This document shows positions 1-15,100 of a stretch of 64,000 nt of DNA, in pieces (positions within the stretch are counted from its first letter, which is position 1; each line of letters opens with the position of its first letter). The stretch lies in NCBI GenBank assembly GCA_012064415.1, contig SSNU01000261.1, positions 19,189 to 83,188 of the forward strand, in the 5' to 3' direction. Source of the DNA: Gyrodactylus bullatarudis. Its lineage: Eukaryota > Platyhelminthes > Monogenea > Gyrodactylidea > Gyrodactylidae. The position numbers were made by a program, and so were the translations under genes. The notes under the pieces are model-generated. The model searched no databases. It was not told where the DNA came from and worked only from the letters and a program-made list of their open reading frames with translations.

Positions 1-105
1 AAAGAATATTCCCATTCTATAGAGAGAGGATTAATTAAAAACAGATGCAACAGGTTAGATTGATTAATTTTTATAGAAGTTTTAATTTTGAAATTTTTAT
101 TCCAG

Positions 106-3100
106 CTGGGATCTACGACGAAATGGATGAGGCGAACAGGGTTATCATACAAGCAGGCTTGTTAATGGCCAATCATATTATTCGTAGATCAAAAGATCTC
201 AGTCATGTCGAGTTAATAGCAGCGAATTTAACTCTTAAGCCAGGTGAAAGTGCTAAATCAATTGAAAAAGGTGAGTTATCACTATTTTTGCTTTTTTCCA
301 CTTCCACATTCAAAAAATATAAAAATTTGATTTTTAAAATTGCCAAGTAAACAAGATAAATTTGCGATTTTCTAACCGATTGCGACTTTTTTGCGATTTT
401 TTCCTTACTCTTCTACTTGATAAAAAATAAATTCTCACTTAGTAACTGTCTACGAATAATTTTTTTCTCTTCTGACTCTAGCTATTTACACAATCCGCTT
501 TTAAATATGAAACAAGTCCTGGTCAATATAATTAGTTGACAGTAGATGTGGATTCCATTGTGGAAAGAACTTTTTCAAGAATACTTTAAAAAAAAAGTAA
601 ATTTTTCTTAAAAATTATTTCATTTTGAATTAGAATAGGTAAATTTATTGAAATTGAATAAAATATTATTAAAATAGAAAATGCCACTTTTTTGCGATTT
701 TTTGAAACAAAAATTAGCGATTTTTTACCACCATAATAAGAAAATAAGTTTGATCTTTCAAAAGTATAGTGATTTTTTATTTTCAACATTTGCTCAAACA
801 TATTATCAAGTATGAAAGAGGACAGAGGTTGTTAACATTCTTTCTTGAGATGAACTCAGTTTGATGAATAAAGATCACTTGTGGTTTTGAATCGAATCAA
901 AGATTTATAAAGATTGAGGATTGATCTTTTGACATTTCCAATTCCTCATTAATCATAAGATTCTATACATACAATTTGTATATCAAAGGGAATATCATAT
1001 ATTTTTAATGATTATTGTAATTCTACAATCCATTTCATAAATATATTTTCCCCTTTCAAATTAGCGTAATACCATTGATACTACATATGAATTGTTATCA
1101 TTATGATTCGAAAGCATTGGAAAATTATGTACATACTTAAATGTATAGATTGCCTTATGATCGGCAATGGAATTGTCAATTATTTTCTGCCTAAATCATT
1201 TAATTCCTGGCTATATATCTCCTGTCTCCTAAATCATAATAATAAAAAGAGTGTGAGGTTTTCCCTTTTTACCTCCTAATTCCTCGTCTCTTTCATCTCT
1301 CTATCTCTCTCGATGATGATATGGATGAAAAATTAATTCTAATTGATTTTCAATCATGAATAATTATTTTATGGTAATTTTCCTCATGATATTCGTGGTC
1401 GGATTTCATATTTTGGAATTGTGAAGAAATTGAAGCACTGACTTTTTATCATGAAATAATTTAGTAATTGGCCTTGGAAAGAGGATAACAAGTCCAAGGG
1501 AAATACCTAAAGAAATAGAGAACACGAAGTTTTGTTTAATGGAAAATGGTTATCCTAATAAATTCGTGGACAAGTTTATCAACTTTAAAATTGATAGAGA
1601 AGTCATTGAAAACACAAATGTTTACCTAATTCATAAAGATTTACTGATACCTGAAGAGAATACTCTATTAACTTATAAATTCCAATGTGACTTCCAATAC
1701 AGACGTTTGGGAGAAATTCTTGGTAAATTTAAACTTATTTGAGCAAAAAACTAATCTTATAATTTTCAACTAGCTTTATCTATGTGAGCTTTTTCACTTT
1801 TCTGACCCTGTTGCTATTTATTGGAGAGTTTTTGCGTCTTTCAGCTTGCATTTAATTGTTTTCTTTAATTTTTACTATTTCTTTCATAATTTGTAAAATA
1901 TTATCTTTAATGAATTCTTAACTCATATCATTATTAAAGTGTTGCCATTGATGATGCTTCAACATACCTTATTTCTAATTCTCCTAATTTAAAAATATTA
2001 TAATAAGAGTAGTAAGAGGAAAGTTTCAAATAAAGAGAATAATGCAAGCTGAAAATTGAGATGAAGCTCAGGGTAGTAGATTTTTTCCTATTTGAAGTAA
2101 CATTGCTCATGAAGCTTATGTACAATGAAATATACACGAAGTTGAATTGAGATACTTTGAACTTGTTCATTATTCTAACTGCCGGTAGTAAAATGTTTAT
2201 TTCCAAGTGTAAATTTCCATAATCTCGGTTGGATCATTTTATCCTTGTATTTCCAGTATTGATTCATCTATCGTAATATGTACTGATAAAAAACACAATT
2301 AAATTATATCAAATAGAAAATGCAATTATGTATCACTAGTCTTCAATGAATTTTCAATATTTCTGATATTTTTTCTCCAGATTAAATTATCATACGATAC
2401 AGTATTTTTATCTTCAATTTATCAGGCATGGATATCAATGATCCTGGATCTCACAAAATAATTTAATTGCATAATATTTACACGTTTATTGAAAATTTTA
2501 AATATTATCAATAATAGCTAACATGAGTTTCCATTATATAATCTTTATTTTAGAATGATAATCGTGACGAATTAGTAAATTTAAAACCATGTGGTCTATA
2601 ACACATACTTCAAGACCATTACTGAGAAATAAATAGGGAAAAAAGTAGCTTTAGATGTAACCATTGGATTTTAACCAAACCTACCATTCATTAGATTTCT
2701 CCACTTCTGTATGCTTCCTCAAGAGAATCATTAATCTGTCAAAATACAGCCTTGAATTTCTATAACTCTTCAAAAGGTTAAACGAACTGAAAGAAATTTT
2801 TTTTTCAACATTGAAGTATTCAATCAATTTGTTCAAGGTAAAGAGTAGAAATCATTCGTTGGCTACTGGCTTCTGATTGATCGTTGATTAAATTTTCTCC
2901 TCTTATTCAAAATCAAGTCAGAGGACAGAGACGAAGAAGGAAAGTGTATTGAGGGAAATATTAAAGAAATAAAGAACAATGGCATTAACAATTGAAACAT
3001 AAGAACTGGGAAATAAATGATAAAATTCAAGTTATTACTTAAATTCTGGCTAAAGGTCAATATTATTGATTTGATCCATTGCATTGCTAAAAAATGTATT

Positions 3101-6100
3101 CGATTGCAGAGTCTACGTTTTTCATTGTAGTAAATTTTTTAGCTTCTGAAAGTAATCAATTTTTCACAATGAACTCGAGTAACTTTTAATAGGGAAAAAT
3201 CTAAGTGGGTACTTTTTAAAATCTATCATGTATTAAATCTGTTTTTGTTTTTATTTTTTTGAAATCGAACATTTTTATTTATATACAGAATTATAATGAT
3301 AAATGATTATTACGATAGAAATATTCACGTAAATTCTCAAATACGTCCGAAAATCCACATAAAATCATAATTGGAAAAGTAGAAAAAGGATATGTACATT
3401 TCTCAACGGTTCATCAGTAGTGTCTCTTTGATAATGATAAAAGTTAAAAGATGAATGTGAACTTGCATTAGTAATATTTTTAGCCAAATAACTTGGTATC
3501 ATCATAGCCAAATTTTTGTTTTTATAAAAATTGTGAAATAGTCTAAGCACCGAAAGGATTAAGTTAATCTTGTTAATTGGTAGTATCTGATAGTATTAAG
3601 AATCCTGGGAATCTTGTTACTAGTCGTAAGTAATTTTTTGACTCTTAATACATTTAGAAAGAAAATCATTCAGTTTTTTAATAACACTCCTAGGACTTGA
3701 ATTGCACATGAACACATAAGTGCTAATAAAAGCTTTACAAAATTAGCTTTACCAGTAGAAAACCATAACTTTCTGATATTTTCTCGATAATTAATTTCAG
3801 CAATTTCCTCGATGGATAAGAAATTTTCATCGATTTAAGACAGATTATTTGCTGAATAAAGACCTTCAATTATAAGTGTCTTAGTTCAGACCTTAAAAGT
3901 TATTGAAAAAAACTTCCCTGGATTCTTGAGAGCTATCTAATAATCTTGAAACCGAGTAACAAGATTACTAAGGAGACTATCAAGGCTAACAAGATTAACG
4001 GTAGCATATCTATGAATATCTAACTTGAGGATTGGTTCAAAAAGTGACTCTAAAGAAATTTTTTCTCCAAAATTATACAGGCTTCATCTGAATTTGTAGA
4101 TTGCATAAAGAATTTGAAACTAACTCTTTTGCTTCTGAATCTATTTTCTACTGAATTCATTTTCAAGAATATTGATACCATCATTGCGATGAAACTGCTT
4201 TTATTTTTTTCTTCTTGGAAAAATTTTAAATGTATGAGTTTAAAAAGGAGTTGAATATTTATCAAGATTTTTTGGGGTAAATTTTAAAATTAACCCTTGA
4301 GTCAAGGGCCTTGACATGATGCATTTTTCAAATTAATACAAAAAACTATTTGGTAGCTGTATTATAGTTGAATACTTTTTAATGATTAACTTTTATTAAT
4401 TAGATTTAAAGGTAATAAATTCTAATCCCTCTCCCGATTCCTCGTAACCATTGGTTTGATTATTAATCTGATTTTTATTACTCTTCATCTCGAGTTGACT
4501 AACCTTTCATCGTAATAATAAACTAGGCTCCAAAACTCTAATTAAAATAGGACCACTTCACTCTGTTGCTTAGAAAACAGATGATAAATTAGAATTTTCA
4601 GGCAAAAGAAAATAGGTTTTTGTAAAAACGTAGGAGAATCAATGATACTGCCAGCATTCTTAAAATATATTTCGTAATTGAGACGCAGAGACTGAAACAG
4701 TCCTTTGACACTAAATGTAAATCATCAAAATTGAAAAATATTCTTGTGTAAATAACATTTTTATCGCATAAAATTTTCTCTTTATTTGTTAGTGATCAAA
4801 AAAATTATCAAAAAGTTGTTAAATTATAATTTTAATTTATCCTCACGAGTAATTCTATTCCGAATTTTTGAAACTAAACCTCTCCCCCCTCGTCATCATT
4901 AAGGGGAAAATTTACTCTTCTTTTCAAAATGTGTTGTCGAAGTAGAAAACTGGAGGAAAAAAGTTACTTTTGGTTCAACTCTTAATTTTATCATCACTAC
5001 TCACCATATTTGGTTTTTGATCCTCACAAGAATCATAAAACGAGATGTAGCCTCATGGGATTTGGTGAATTCATGATACATTCGCAAAAAAATGTTAATA
5101 AAAAGGGGTCAAGATAACTCAAGATGATGACAGTTGATGCTTGAAGAGAAAAAATTGATTAAAAATTCAGTTTCTCAATATTCTTGACGAATGGGTTAAT
5201 TTTATAATATAAAGCTAGTTTGCATGAAGATGAGAATTTCCTATTTTTACCAAAAACTCAAAAAGTTTTTGCGAAAATTCAAAAAAACAAATATTTTTTG
5301 GATTCCAGTATATCCTAGCCAATAATTTGTTGAATAAAAAAGATTTGGTTATTTTTTGAATTTTGAAAATGCACCAAATTTCCACTTTTGCAACTTTTGA
5401 ACTCGATTTTGAAGATTTAAAGCAATTTAATATACATACTGTGGATCATTATTAGACAAAGAATTTAAATTAGCCGAAAGAAGCCCACAGAAATTCGTCA
5501 TTATTGTGGGAAATCGATTAACATGAAGGAAAATTGATTAATTTTCTCATTTAAATGATTTTTAACTTTAACAACAAGTTTCCTGATTATCCGTAAAAAA
5601 TAGTACACTCTCATCTTCATATCAACTAGCTTTGATATGTAGTACACATTCGAAAAACTAATTCAAAAGAATAAATTAGATGAGAGACGTACAATTCACC
5701 CACATCATATTTGTACAGGTTAATACAGTACAGTCGAATATGTATTATGTATATTTTTATAATCTTCCGAATTAATTTCTTGAACCAAATTTTCTTGAAC
5801 AATAATGGAGAAGGAATAAAGTTAAACGTCAAAAATATAATGCTGTATTCGCTCTAGTTAAAAACCAAATTTTGCATGAAATATTTTTATTAATGGGGCA
5901 AAATTTCTATAGTTCTGCATCGAAACAAATAAAAGTTTCTCTATTAGAGAACCGTTCTTTTATCTTCATAAGGTGTTTACTATTGGAAGAGGTTAGAAAA
6001 TTTATTTAAAAATTCTCGAAAAAAAATTCAATTTTTACACCCACTGAGATCATTTAATCTGAGATCTGGGTCATTCAATTTCTATCAACCTCTGTTTTTA

Positions 6101-9100
6101 TAGAATCTCAAGCAAAGAATTTGATTCCAAATCAGTAAAAAAGGATCTATTTTTTTAATAAGATGTAGAAAAACTTTAGTCAATCGTTCCGAAGACGTTT
6201 CGTCATTGGTAGGAACTCACTGAGTCTATTCAACTAGTAATTTAATTTTGCTAACTTTTAAATAAAGCTGAACTCTATCGCCTATTAGTGTAATGAAGCT
6301 CTAATTTTAATATTCAAACTCCTGAATCATTACTCAAATAATAATTATATAGAGAATATGAAATTGAATCAAAATTATGGTTAGTTGTGAAGAGATAAAA
6401 TAATTCATAATGGAAATCTTTCGACACATTACCAAATTTTGAGAGTCCATCTAGAGAAATGACAAGAAGTAAAGACATAAATTTATGAGGAAGTGCGTGT
6501 CTTTTGAATTAGGGAGGAAAAACAAGATATTCTTTCTCATCTCCCGTTTTTTATTCATTACACCACCCCAATTTTAAGAGTTTCTCTTGTTATCCTCAAG
6601 AAATGTTATTAGCAGAATTTCTTCTTTCTTTCCTTATCAGTTTTTTTCTTCATTTCGATGTTAGAATCAATAGCCTTGAACTAGCTTGACAATAACTTAA
6701 AATGAATATTCAAATTGATAAAAAATTTCTCTGTAGGCATTGGTTGGACTTGACACACACAAAGCCTATAATTTATTTAAGGAAATTTAAACACTATTTT
6801 CGGTTCCACTGGTTCTCTTTGGAATTTTTCCTCGAGATATTTCCCATTGATAACAAATTATTAGAGAGTAAGGGGGAAATTTTATTTCATACTTTCATGC
6901 AATCCGTACATAAATATTAATCTTGATCAAAATATATATATATTCAAAATCAAGACGTTTTGTCTTTTGTTCCCAATATCTTTCTTCCTCGATAAAAGTC
7001 TCAATAGAATATCTATGCCCATTTTGTATAGATTGGCTTATAAATGTACATTTCTTCACAAAAATGGATTTCTTCCTTTAAACAAAAAGAGATAGTTGGA
7101 TAAATAGAGCTTTCGCCTTGCTGCAAGGCATTACATTTCTAAGCTTACATTAGATAAACTCTTTTAAAGTTGTAAATGACTTAACCAGAGAAGATATATC
7201 TCTCCGTTGTCATGTTATAATACATTTTTAAAATGGATTAAATTTTTTTCTCTAGTTTAATCCCTCATAGAATTTTCCTCGTAAATTCAAGGGAAAACAA
7301 AATTTTGCAAAATACAATTCGTTTCCTATCAACAGTTTTGATATATTCAAATAAATTCTACTAAAGCGAGTTAATATGAAGATTGGAATTCATGATTTTA
7401 ACAAAATTCTTAATTTTTTCAATCCAAAATCCCATTTTTTTGAACTTTAAGTTGAAAATGTTTGTTGATTTCAATGTAAGAGAGTGATCAAAAGTTGATT
7501 TTCAGGATCACAATTAGTCAAAAAAATTAAATATGCTGAATCTGGTTTTGAGAATCACCCCATAACCACGTCAAAATCAAAATTTGATTTTTTCATCATT
7601 TTTCCTACCTGAAAGTCAATGAAATTTGTCAAGATCCCTGAAAAATGAAGGATTTATTAAAATTTTTATTATGATGAGTGGTTTTTTTGTCTTATTGTGA
7701 TCTTAAGAATCAACTTTTGATCACTCTCTCACATTTGAAATCAACAAAAACTTTCAACTTAAAGTTCAAAAAAATGGGATTTCGGCGCTACTCCAAGATT
7801 TTCCTTAAAATTGATTTTGTTTAATTTTTTTTCTCTGTATCGTGAAAGAGGGCCTCATGATCTAAATTCCAAAAAGTCTTGATTAAATTCGATTTCTTGA
7901 TGAAAAAATTAAGGATTTTGTAATCATGAATTCCCATCTTCATATTAACTAGGTGTACAATATTATTATTATAATAACCATCTAATTAGAGATTGTCATA
8001 CTTTTCCAACCTTAAACCCATAATCAGAAACTAGGCATTTTTCCTAGTTTTTTTCTGATTTAACAAAATCATGATTTAAAATGAAAAATTTTCAGTGAAT
8101 TTTACCACAATTAATGAGAAAATAAAATTTTCAATAAAAATAATTTTTAAAAATAAGTAAAAATTAATTAGTCTCATTGTTACAACTTTCTTAAAAAAAG
8201 AAGAATTTTAATGATTTTTATTTCCGTTTTTTCTATGATGGAATTTGAAATCTTCAATAAATATTAGTAAAAGTAGATTTAATCGGAATATAACTAACTT
8301 GACGATCTCAGTACCGAAACGTCTTGAAGAGGCTTATATTTTGATTAAATAAACTATAATATTTATTGAATTTAATAGCAGTTTGAAGAATTTTTTAAAT
8401 TATTATCAAATAGTATGTGAATTAATGGCATGTGGAATCATTGGCCTAATCGGACCCAAGAGCAATGATAATTATCGGACGTTGAATTTTCTCGCCTCTC
8501 GTTTTGGTATGCCTTATCTTGACACCTATCCAAGGTCTCTGAATCTACCAATGAGTTATTCGTTCAAAATGTACCCAGAGAACGAATCAATTGCGAAAGC
8601 AATAGTTCATTTTATAACCCTTGAATTAAAATGGACAGAATTTACACTTTTCTATGATTCCTCACAAAGTGAGTAAACAATTAAAATAGCAATTTTGCTC
8701 TTCCATCTTTATCAATATTTCAGGTCTAGCTCAATTATCACCACTTCTTTCAATGTACGAATCAAGGATCAAACTATCTCTTATTAAGGATGGAATTGAT
8801 TCATCACTAAGGGAACTTTTCAATTCAGATGATAAACAATATCTTGTACATTTGCCCTATTGGAGGATAAACGATTTTCTCATTATGGTGAGATATTCTC
8901 ATGATTTAAATAAGGAAGAAATTCTCGCCTTTTTCACTTCTCCTCTTAAAACTAAACGAAACAATGAGAAATGAGCTGCATAGAAGGAAGAAATGTCTTT
9001 TCTATTTTTTTACACATTGACGTAAATGTAATTCGTTTCCCATTTTCTAGATATTCATCTCTCTATGCATCTTCATTTTCAATACCTTTGGGAATCTATG

Positions 9101-12100
9101 TGCATTTCATAAGAAAGGGATGTTGTGATATGAGGCTAAAAATGTAAATCATTGAAAAATCTTGCGACTGTATTTCTCCTTGAGGCTTTCACGAGATTTG
9201 TATGAAAAATAAAAACACAAAAAATCGCTAAAAGAGTTTTGTTTTAATCCTAAATAAAAAAGAAAAAATTCTCATAAAGATTATATTCTGAAAGTAAAAT
9301 AGTAACTCATTTAAACTACTTCAGGCTTATGCATTCAATATGACCGGAGAACAATATCAGTATCTATTCACAGACCTGGTGAGTTAATTGAATCATTATA
9401 GTTTTTTCCACAGAATAAATTCCATTCTGGCAATTAATTAGATTATCATAAAAAGTATTGATCGGTAAAATTAGATATGTTAGATATTCGTTATATGCAA
9501 AAATATATACTTAATCTTATAAGCTATTATCAACCAAAGCATACAGAAGAATGGAATCCTTGCCTAAAGAAACCAGAAAACTCCAATAAAATATATAGTG
9601 ACTTTTTAAAAGCCTCCAAATGATTTTGATTAGTCAAGAATAAAAGTACATCAGAAGGCCAGAGTAGAAAATCATGATTCATTGAAATTTATAGAATAAT
9701 CTTAGAGCTCAAAATAGCTCCCTAGCAAATTTATGTCGATACATTATCAAGATGAAAGGTCTACTCACGTACTGAAAGAATCACATTTCCCTTGAAAAAT
9801 ATTCCTTGCAATCATGGAAAAATATCCTTTTAGAGATCTATGCATGTTTTTCCAACTCATTATCAATCCTAAGTGTACAGTGTGCAGGGAAGAATGTATT
9901 ATATGTCAGAATATATCTTGAAAAATTCTCAGGATTTCTATCATATCAAATGATGAAATGAAATTAGAGAAAAGCTTTTATTATGATTAATTTATCATGA
10001 TCTTAGTTTTGCTCATTATCGGAGATTATTTGAAGAATCTTTCCTAGTATTTTATAAGCAATATTATTATTTGTTGATTTTTTTCATAGGAGTAGAAAAC
10101 CACTAATTCATTATAGTGATTAGAAAATTATTCTGTTAAGGATTAGAAGAAAAATACAGATCAATGGGATTATATTTTAAAGCGTGAGTAGGGGTTCCAT
10201 TCCAAATGAGATCTATTTATTTAGAATCAATAAAATTAATTTTTGAAATGAAGCCAGTGTACAAAAAACGCAAGGTAAGGAATAAAAATAATTCTAAAAA
10301 ATCAGTCTGGCCATTTCTCGAAAATGCACCAAAAAATCAACGTTTGAGCTCAAAATTTTTGTCGATTTCGAAGATGTAAAGCATTTTGATACTCATATTT
10401 CAGTTCATTCTAATAATTATTAGACAAAAAAATCGAATTCATCTTAAGAAGTTTATTAGTAATAAATTATTACTATTGAGGTAAATATAACCATTTGAAT
10501 TTTCTCGATTACATAGGGAGATGAGTAGTACTCATTGAGTACATAAAATTAGAAAACTAGACCTTTTCTTGAAAACCACGAGTCTGTCTCAACCTCTATG
10601 AACAAATTTGAATTCCTCATCTAATGATAATCCAAAATTTAAGTGTAAAATTGCTTTAATTCTTCACATCAACCAGCTTTATATTAAAGAATAAAAATTT
10701 TCAAGGATACACACCTTTTGGATTTACGTGCTTTCCGTATTGACGATGGTCCAAAAATCTATTCGTTTTCTCTTTCAAGTGAAAGAACCAAGAAGACACC
10801 AAATGACGACAATGTTGTCAAGCTCAAAAATTATATGATCGACTATATCAAGGTAAAACGAGGAGTTAGCATTAATGGAATTCCAGTGAGTCAATTTCTT
10901 TCTCTTTCTAAAAAATATCGAATTTCTTCTCTTTTCTCTTGCGTTCCTTCTTTACATGATTCAATAAAGTTTAAATTTTTTCTCTTTTCCCATCTTTTTT
11001 TAATATGAAAAGTATTTTATTTCAATTCCTGAAAAGTTTCTCTCCTAAATAATTCAGGAAGAAAAATAGCTGGGGATTTTGGTCTGCATAAAGTGATTAC
11101 CCTTTTGTGGAATTTTTATATAAAAAACCCTGTTCAATCGATTCTTTTATATTCTAAATCTCTCACGATTTTGAAATGTCTATGAAGAGAAAATTTATCG
11201 AATGATGAATTTTCATCTACGCAATAAACCATAGTGATAGAAAGATGGGAGAGGATATATTTCCCCAATACTAAGAAATAATATGCAATTTTGTACTTAC
11301 TTTAGAGTAAAGTTTGATAGAAAACTTGATAATATACATAAAAAATATACTACAATATACACAATAGAGGTCAGAAGGATGATTGCTTGAGAATGAAATT
11401 CGGCAATCTATTTCTCTTATTTTGCGGATATTTACCCATACTCAAAAATGATGTGTATGTAATAATGAAATACATAATATGTATGTATAGATAGAACTTG
11501 AAATGTTTTACTTTTCCATTGACTAAAATGATTGTATTGAAATTGAGGAGACTTGTCAAGAGAATCTAGTTTACTGTGCTCACTCATGCTAAAGATAATT
11601 TTTTTACAACAATATTATTATCCGATTCAATAAAAGACTTTTCTGCTGCTCTTAGAGAGAAAAAATATTTATTATTGATTATTCGAGCAATTTAGACTGG
11701 TATGCCTTGGAAAATGTTTAATATGAAAGATGATTGATGAGCCTCCTTTAGCGGTGAGGTTATCATTTTCCAGAATTATTAATTGTATCATAATAACACG
11801 GGTGTTATTAAGATTACATACTTTCATTTAGTGATTAAAATTCTCATGCTGAATCCAAATATGTGCTCAGATTTTTCTTATCTTGCATAGTTTGGGTATA
11901 ATTTGTGAGAATGCAGAAGCAGTGAAATTACATGGGAAAACAAATTTTTCAATACGGAAATTTTACCATTTAAAAGAGTGGGAAATTTTCACACTTTATA
12001 GGCTTATTAAAAATATTTCCATGTTCGAAAAGCATTCAAAATTGCGAGTAAAGTTGGAAAATAGTGAAATTAAAATCAAATTTTTCTTGCATCATTTAAT

Positions 12101-15100
12101 AGATAGTGACCACGTCTTCAAATGAATTTTTGTTCGATTTTTAAGTTTTCTTCTAAAGATTGATATTTAATAATTCTATATCATGAAACTTGGAAGTAAA
12201 GGCTATAAACTTTCTTTTATTATTTTTTTGTTTTATTTCTATAGGTAACACAAAATCAATCAAAAATGGAAATAAAACATAAACCCTCAAATCAGTTTGT
12301 ATAAAATTCCTTATCGATTTACGTGTTTCCTTATCAAATGAAAGAATAATTTTTATAAATGCTCCTTTCTTCATTCGATTTATTCAAACAAAAATGTTTG
12401 ATAAAACGAATTTTATCATTTGAATGCCCTATCAATCATTTTCCCTTAAAATTCCAAAATTCGAATCCATCTTTACATCTTACAATTAGAGTGCACCCAA
12501 CAATCGCGGTCCCATCGCTTAATGGATAAAGTTATAATAGGGCGGTCACTTATAAGCATTTTAATAGCATATCCAAAATACGTTATATACTACTTGTATT
12601 TAAATTATAAAAAAATAAATTTTTCAGTTGAGTAAGGCTAACATTGCGTCTTAAGGTAGGCCCTCAAAAAAGTACTATTTGGTCTATTTTTACTCTAGAC
12701 AAAGGACTGGCTGAGTTTTAAAAGATAACTGGTAAAATTTTCGATGAATTGATAGCTATATTCCTGATATCGAGCTTTCATCATGTAGGAAAATAGCATC
12801 TAGATCGTATCTTATTCAATGACTTGTTTCCGTAATCATCTTTAGCCGGGCTCTATTTTAACAAAGCTTTTTCTAGTAATACACCTCTGGTTGGGTCTGA
12901 AAATGCCCTGAGGTGTTAAAGTTTACTATTTTGGAAATATAATCTTTGGGTTCATTCTGAAATAAACCATATTTATCTGTTCAAATCAACCAAAAAGATC
13001 AAATAATTTTCAATTCGAAAAATAAACTCTTATTTTTAATATGTGTACTAGCGCTAATGAGTGAAGAAGTCTTTTTATAGTTTTAAACAGTTGTAGACTA
13101 AATATTAAGTTTGTCCAAAAATAACTCTAAAACTAATAAATTAAATGGGTTGTTGATTTTTTTGCAGTAAAAGATTAAGTGATCATAAAAACATGGGATA
13201 AATGCTAGATAAATTGTCTGAAAATTGAAGCATTTTTTGAATATTTTATGGTTATTTTGAATATTATTTAAGCTATACTTTAACTTTGTTAAATCGATAA
13301 TTTTGATAAGAGCAAAACTGTCTAAAATTTCATGATTTCTTTTTACATAATTTTAGGTTTGAGATTTAGTTAAGTTATAAAGCTAATTGATAATAAAATA
13401 TTCGGTTGTATTAGTAATTATTGAATGCCGAAATAGTATTTTTCAAGATAGATAAAGCTAATTGACATTAAGATGAGAATTTACTGTATTTTTACAGAAA
13501 ACTCAATATTTCTCTTCGGATTCACAGAAAAATATTCATAGTTTTTGTAAAAATACAGTAAATTCTCATCTTCATGTCTTTATTTATTAGAAAGGGCTAA
13601 AATAATTAATACATTCTAGCTAAACATCATACCAGTATTTCGACTAAATTTTATTCTGATTCCTTTTCTACTGAATTAATAAAATATCTCAAAAAATCTT
13701 TAAATTATATTATTTTTTAATTTCCGTTCTAAAAATAAAGGATACTATAGTTAAATTACAAATTTCGACGGAAATATGTTGATTTTTCATCGATCATTTA
13801 CTTGAGCATTACTAAATGAAGACTTCTTGATTAAAGATTTCATGCATAACTAGGTATATTCGATTTTCAGTAATTGAACTTATTTTCTTGCTTTCAAGTT
13901 AACAAAATGTATTCAGCTCAAAGTTTAAAAGTAGTAACTAGAATTCCAGGATTTGATGGAAAATGAGATTTTTTTAGCTTCAACTGAACTCTCTAAAAAA
14001 TGTATGACTGGAAAAATTGTTTACTCAAACTTATTTTACTTACACTGAATTGAAAAGGATTAGAAAAAAAAATCATCATTCCAATTCTCTTGAAGTGCCC
14101 TTCTAGATTCTTATTATTTCTTCTCAGAGAAAAGTCTTATTATTGCTTCTTTTTAATAGATACAAGCAGCCCTTGTCTATGATAGCATTCTGTTGATAGC
14201 AGAGGGTCTAGTCGAGTTGAGCAAGAAGCGAAAAATTAGCTCAATGCAGATATCCTGTGAGAAAGATGACTCTAAAATTTGGAGCGATGGTCTAAGCCTA
14301 TTGAATGCAATGAGATCTGTAAGATATGTTTTCAAATTTCAAATATATAACCGAATATCCTTTTTAAGATTGAAAATTCAGGTACTCCAAAAATAACTGG
14401 GGAAATCGTCTTCAATGATGCTGGGTCGAGAACGAATATGAATTTGACTCTGAATAAATTGTACATTGACGGATTTAAACCAGTAACTAGACACTTTTTA
14501 TACAATTAATTAATAATCTTAATGTCTTATCGTTCTTTAAAAAGTACTTGCGTTGGAAGAATAGGATAATTCACATAAAAGACAAGCAGCCAGTGAAAGC
14601 GAATCGAAGAAAGTCAAAGCAGCCTATGCTCAGAGTTGTTACAATGATTGTAAGTTTTTGCTATGAAATAATAATTTTTTGGTATAATTGCTAGTTTGAA
14701 ATTTTTTTTCTGATCATTGAAATAAAAAATCTTGAAAGGATAATCTAATTTTTGATAGAATAGATGAGAAAATGCTGAACTTTACACATTGTTAATGAAA
14801 TTAGATAATAACTTTTCGGAAATCTTTCCTTATTCAAATACTGTATTAGAAAGATTACACAGGGGGTCAGGAAAAATTCAAAATTGCGGTAAAAAGTAAA
14901 ATCAAACTGATTCACTATAATTTCTGAGATAATTGGAAAAAACGATATTTCCCAAAATTCCAAATTTCCCAAATCTTTAAAATTAATTTTCGCAAAAACC
15001 GTAAATGTTATTGTATTAATTGTTTCGCAATTAGATGAGAAATTAAATTCTGCGTCGATTGATATGACTTTTGTAGGGGTGGAGTTTTATCGGCTTTCGG

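Noticed and set aside
6702..6920. 72-codon plus-strand ORF in the first receptor intron
   Set aside because: Composition is that of chance AT-rich sequence. No motif and no suitable splice phase were found.
8371..8413. Earlier acceptors (8379, 8382) for the second receptor exon
   Set aside because: They give the wrong phase after exon 106-270. The acceptor at 8412-8413 joins in phase and matches the family.
11883..12125. 80-codon plus-strand ORF in a receptor intron
   Set aside because: No motif, not in phase with receptor splice sites, and the receptor protein is continuous without it.
12490..12560. Possible tRNA (word atcgcttaatggataaag)
   Set aside because: It resembles a D-arm, but I could not fold an acceptor stem, anticodon arm and T-arm with the expected spacing.
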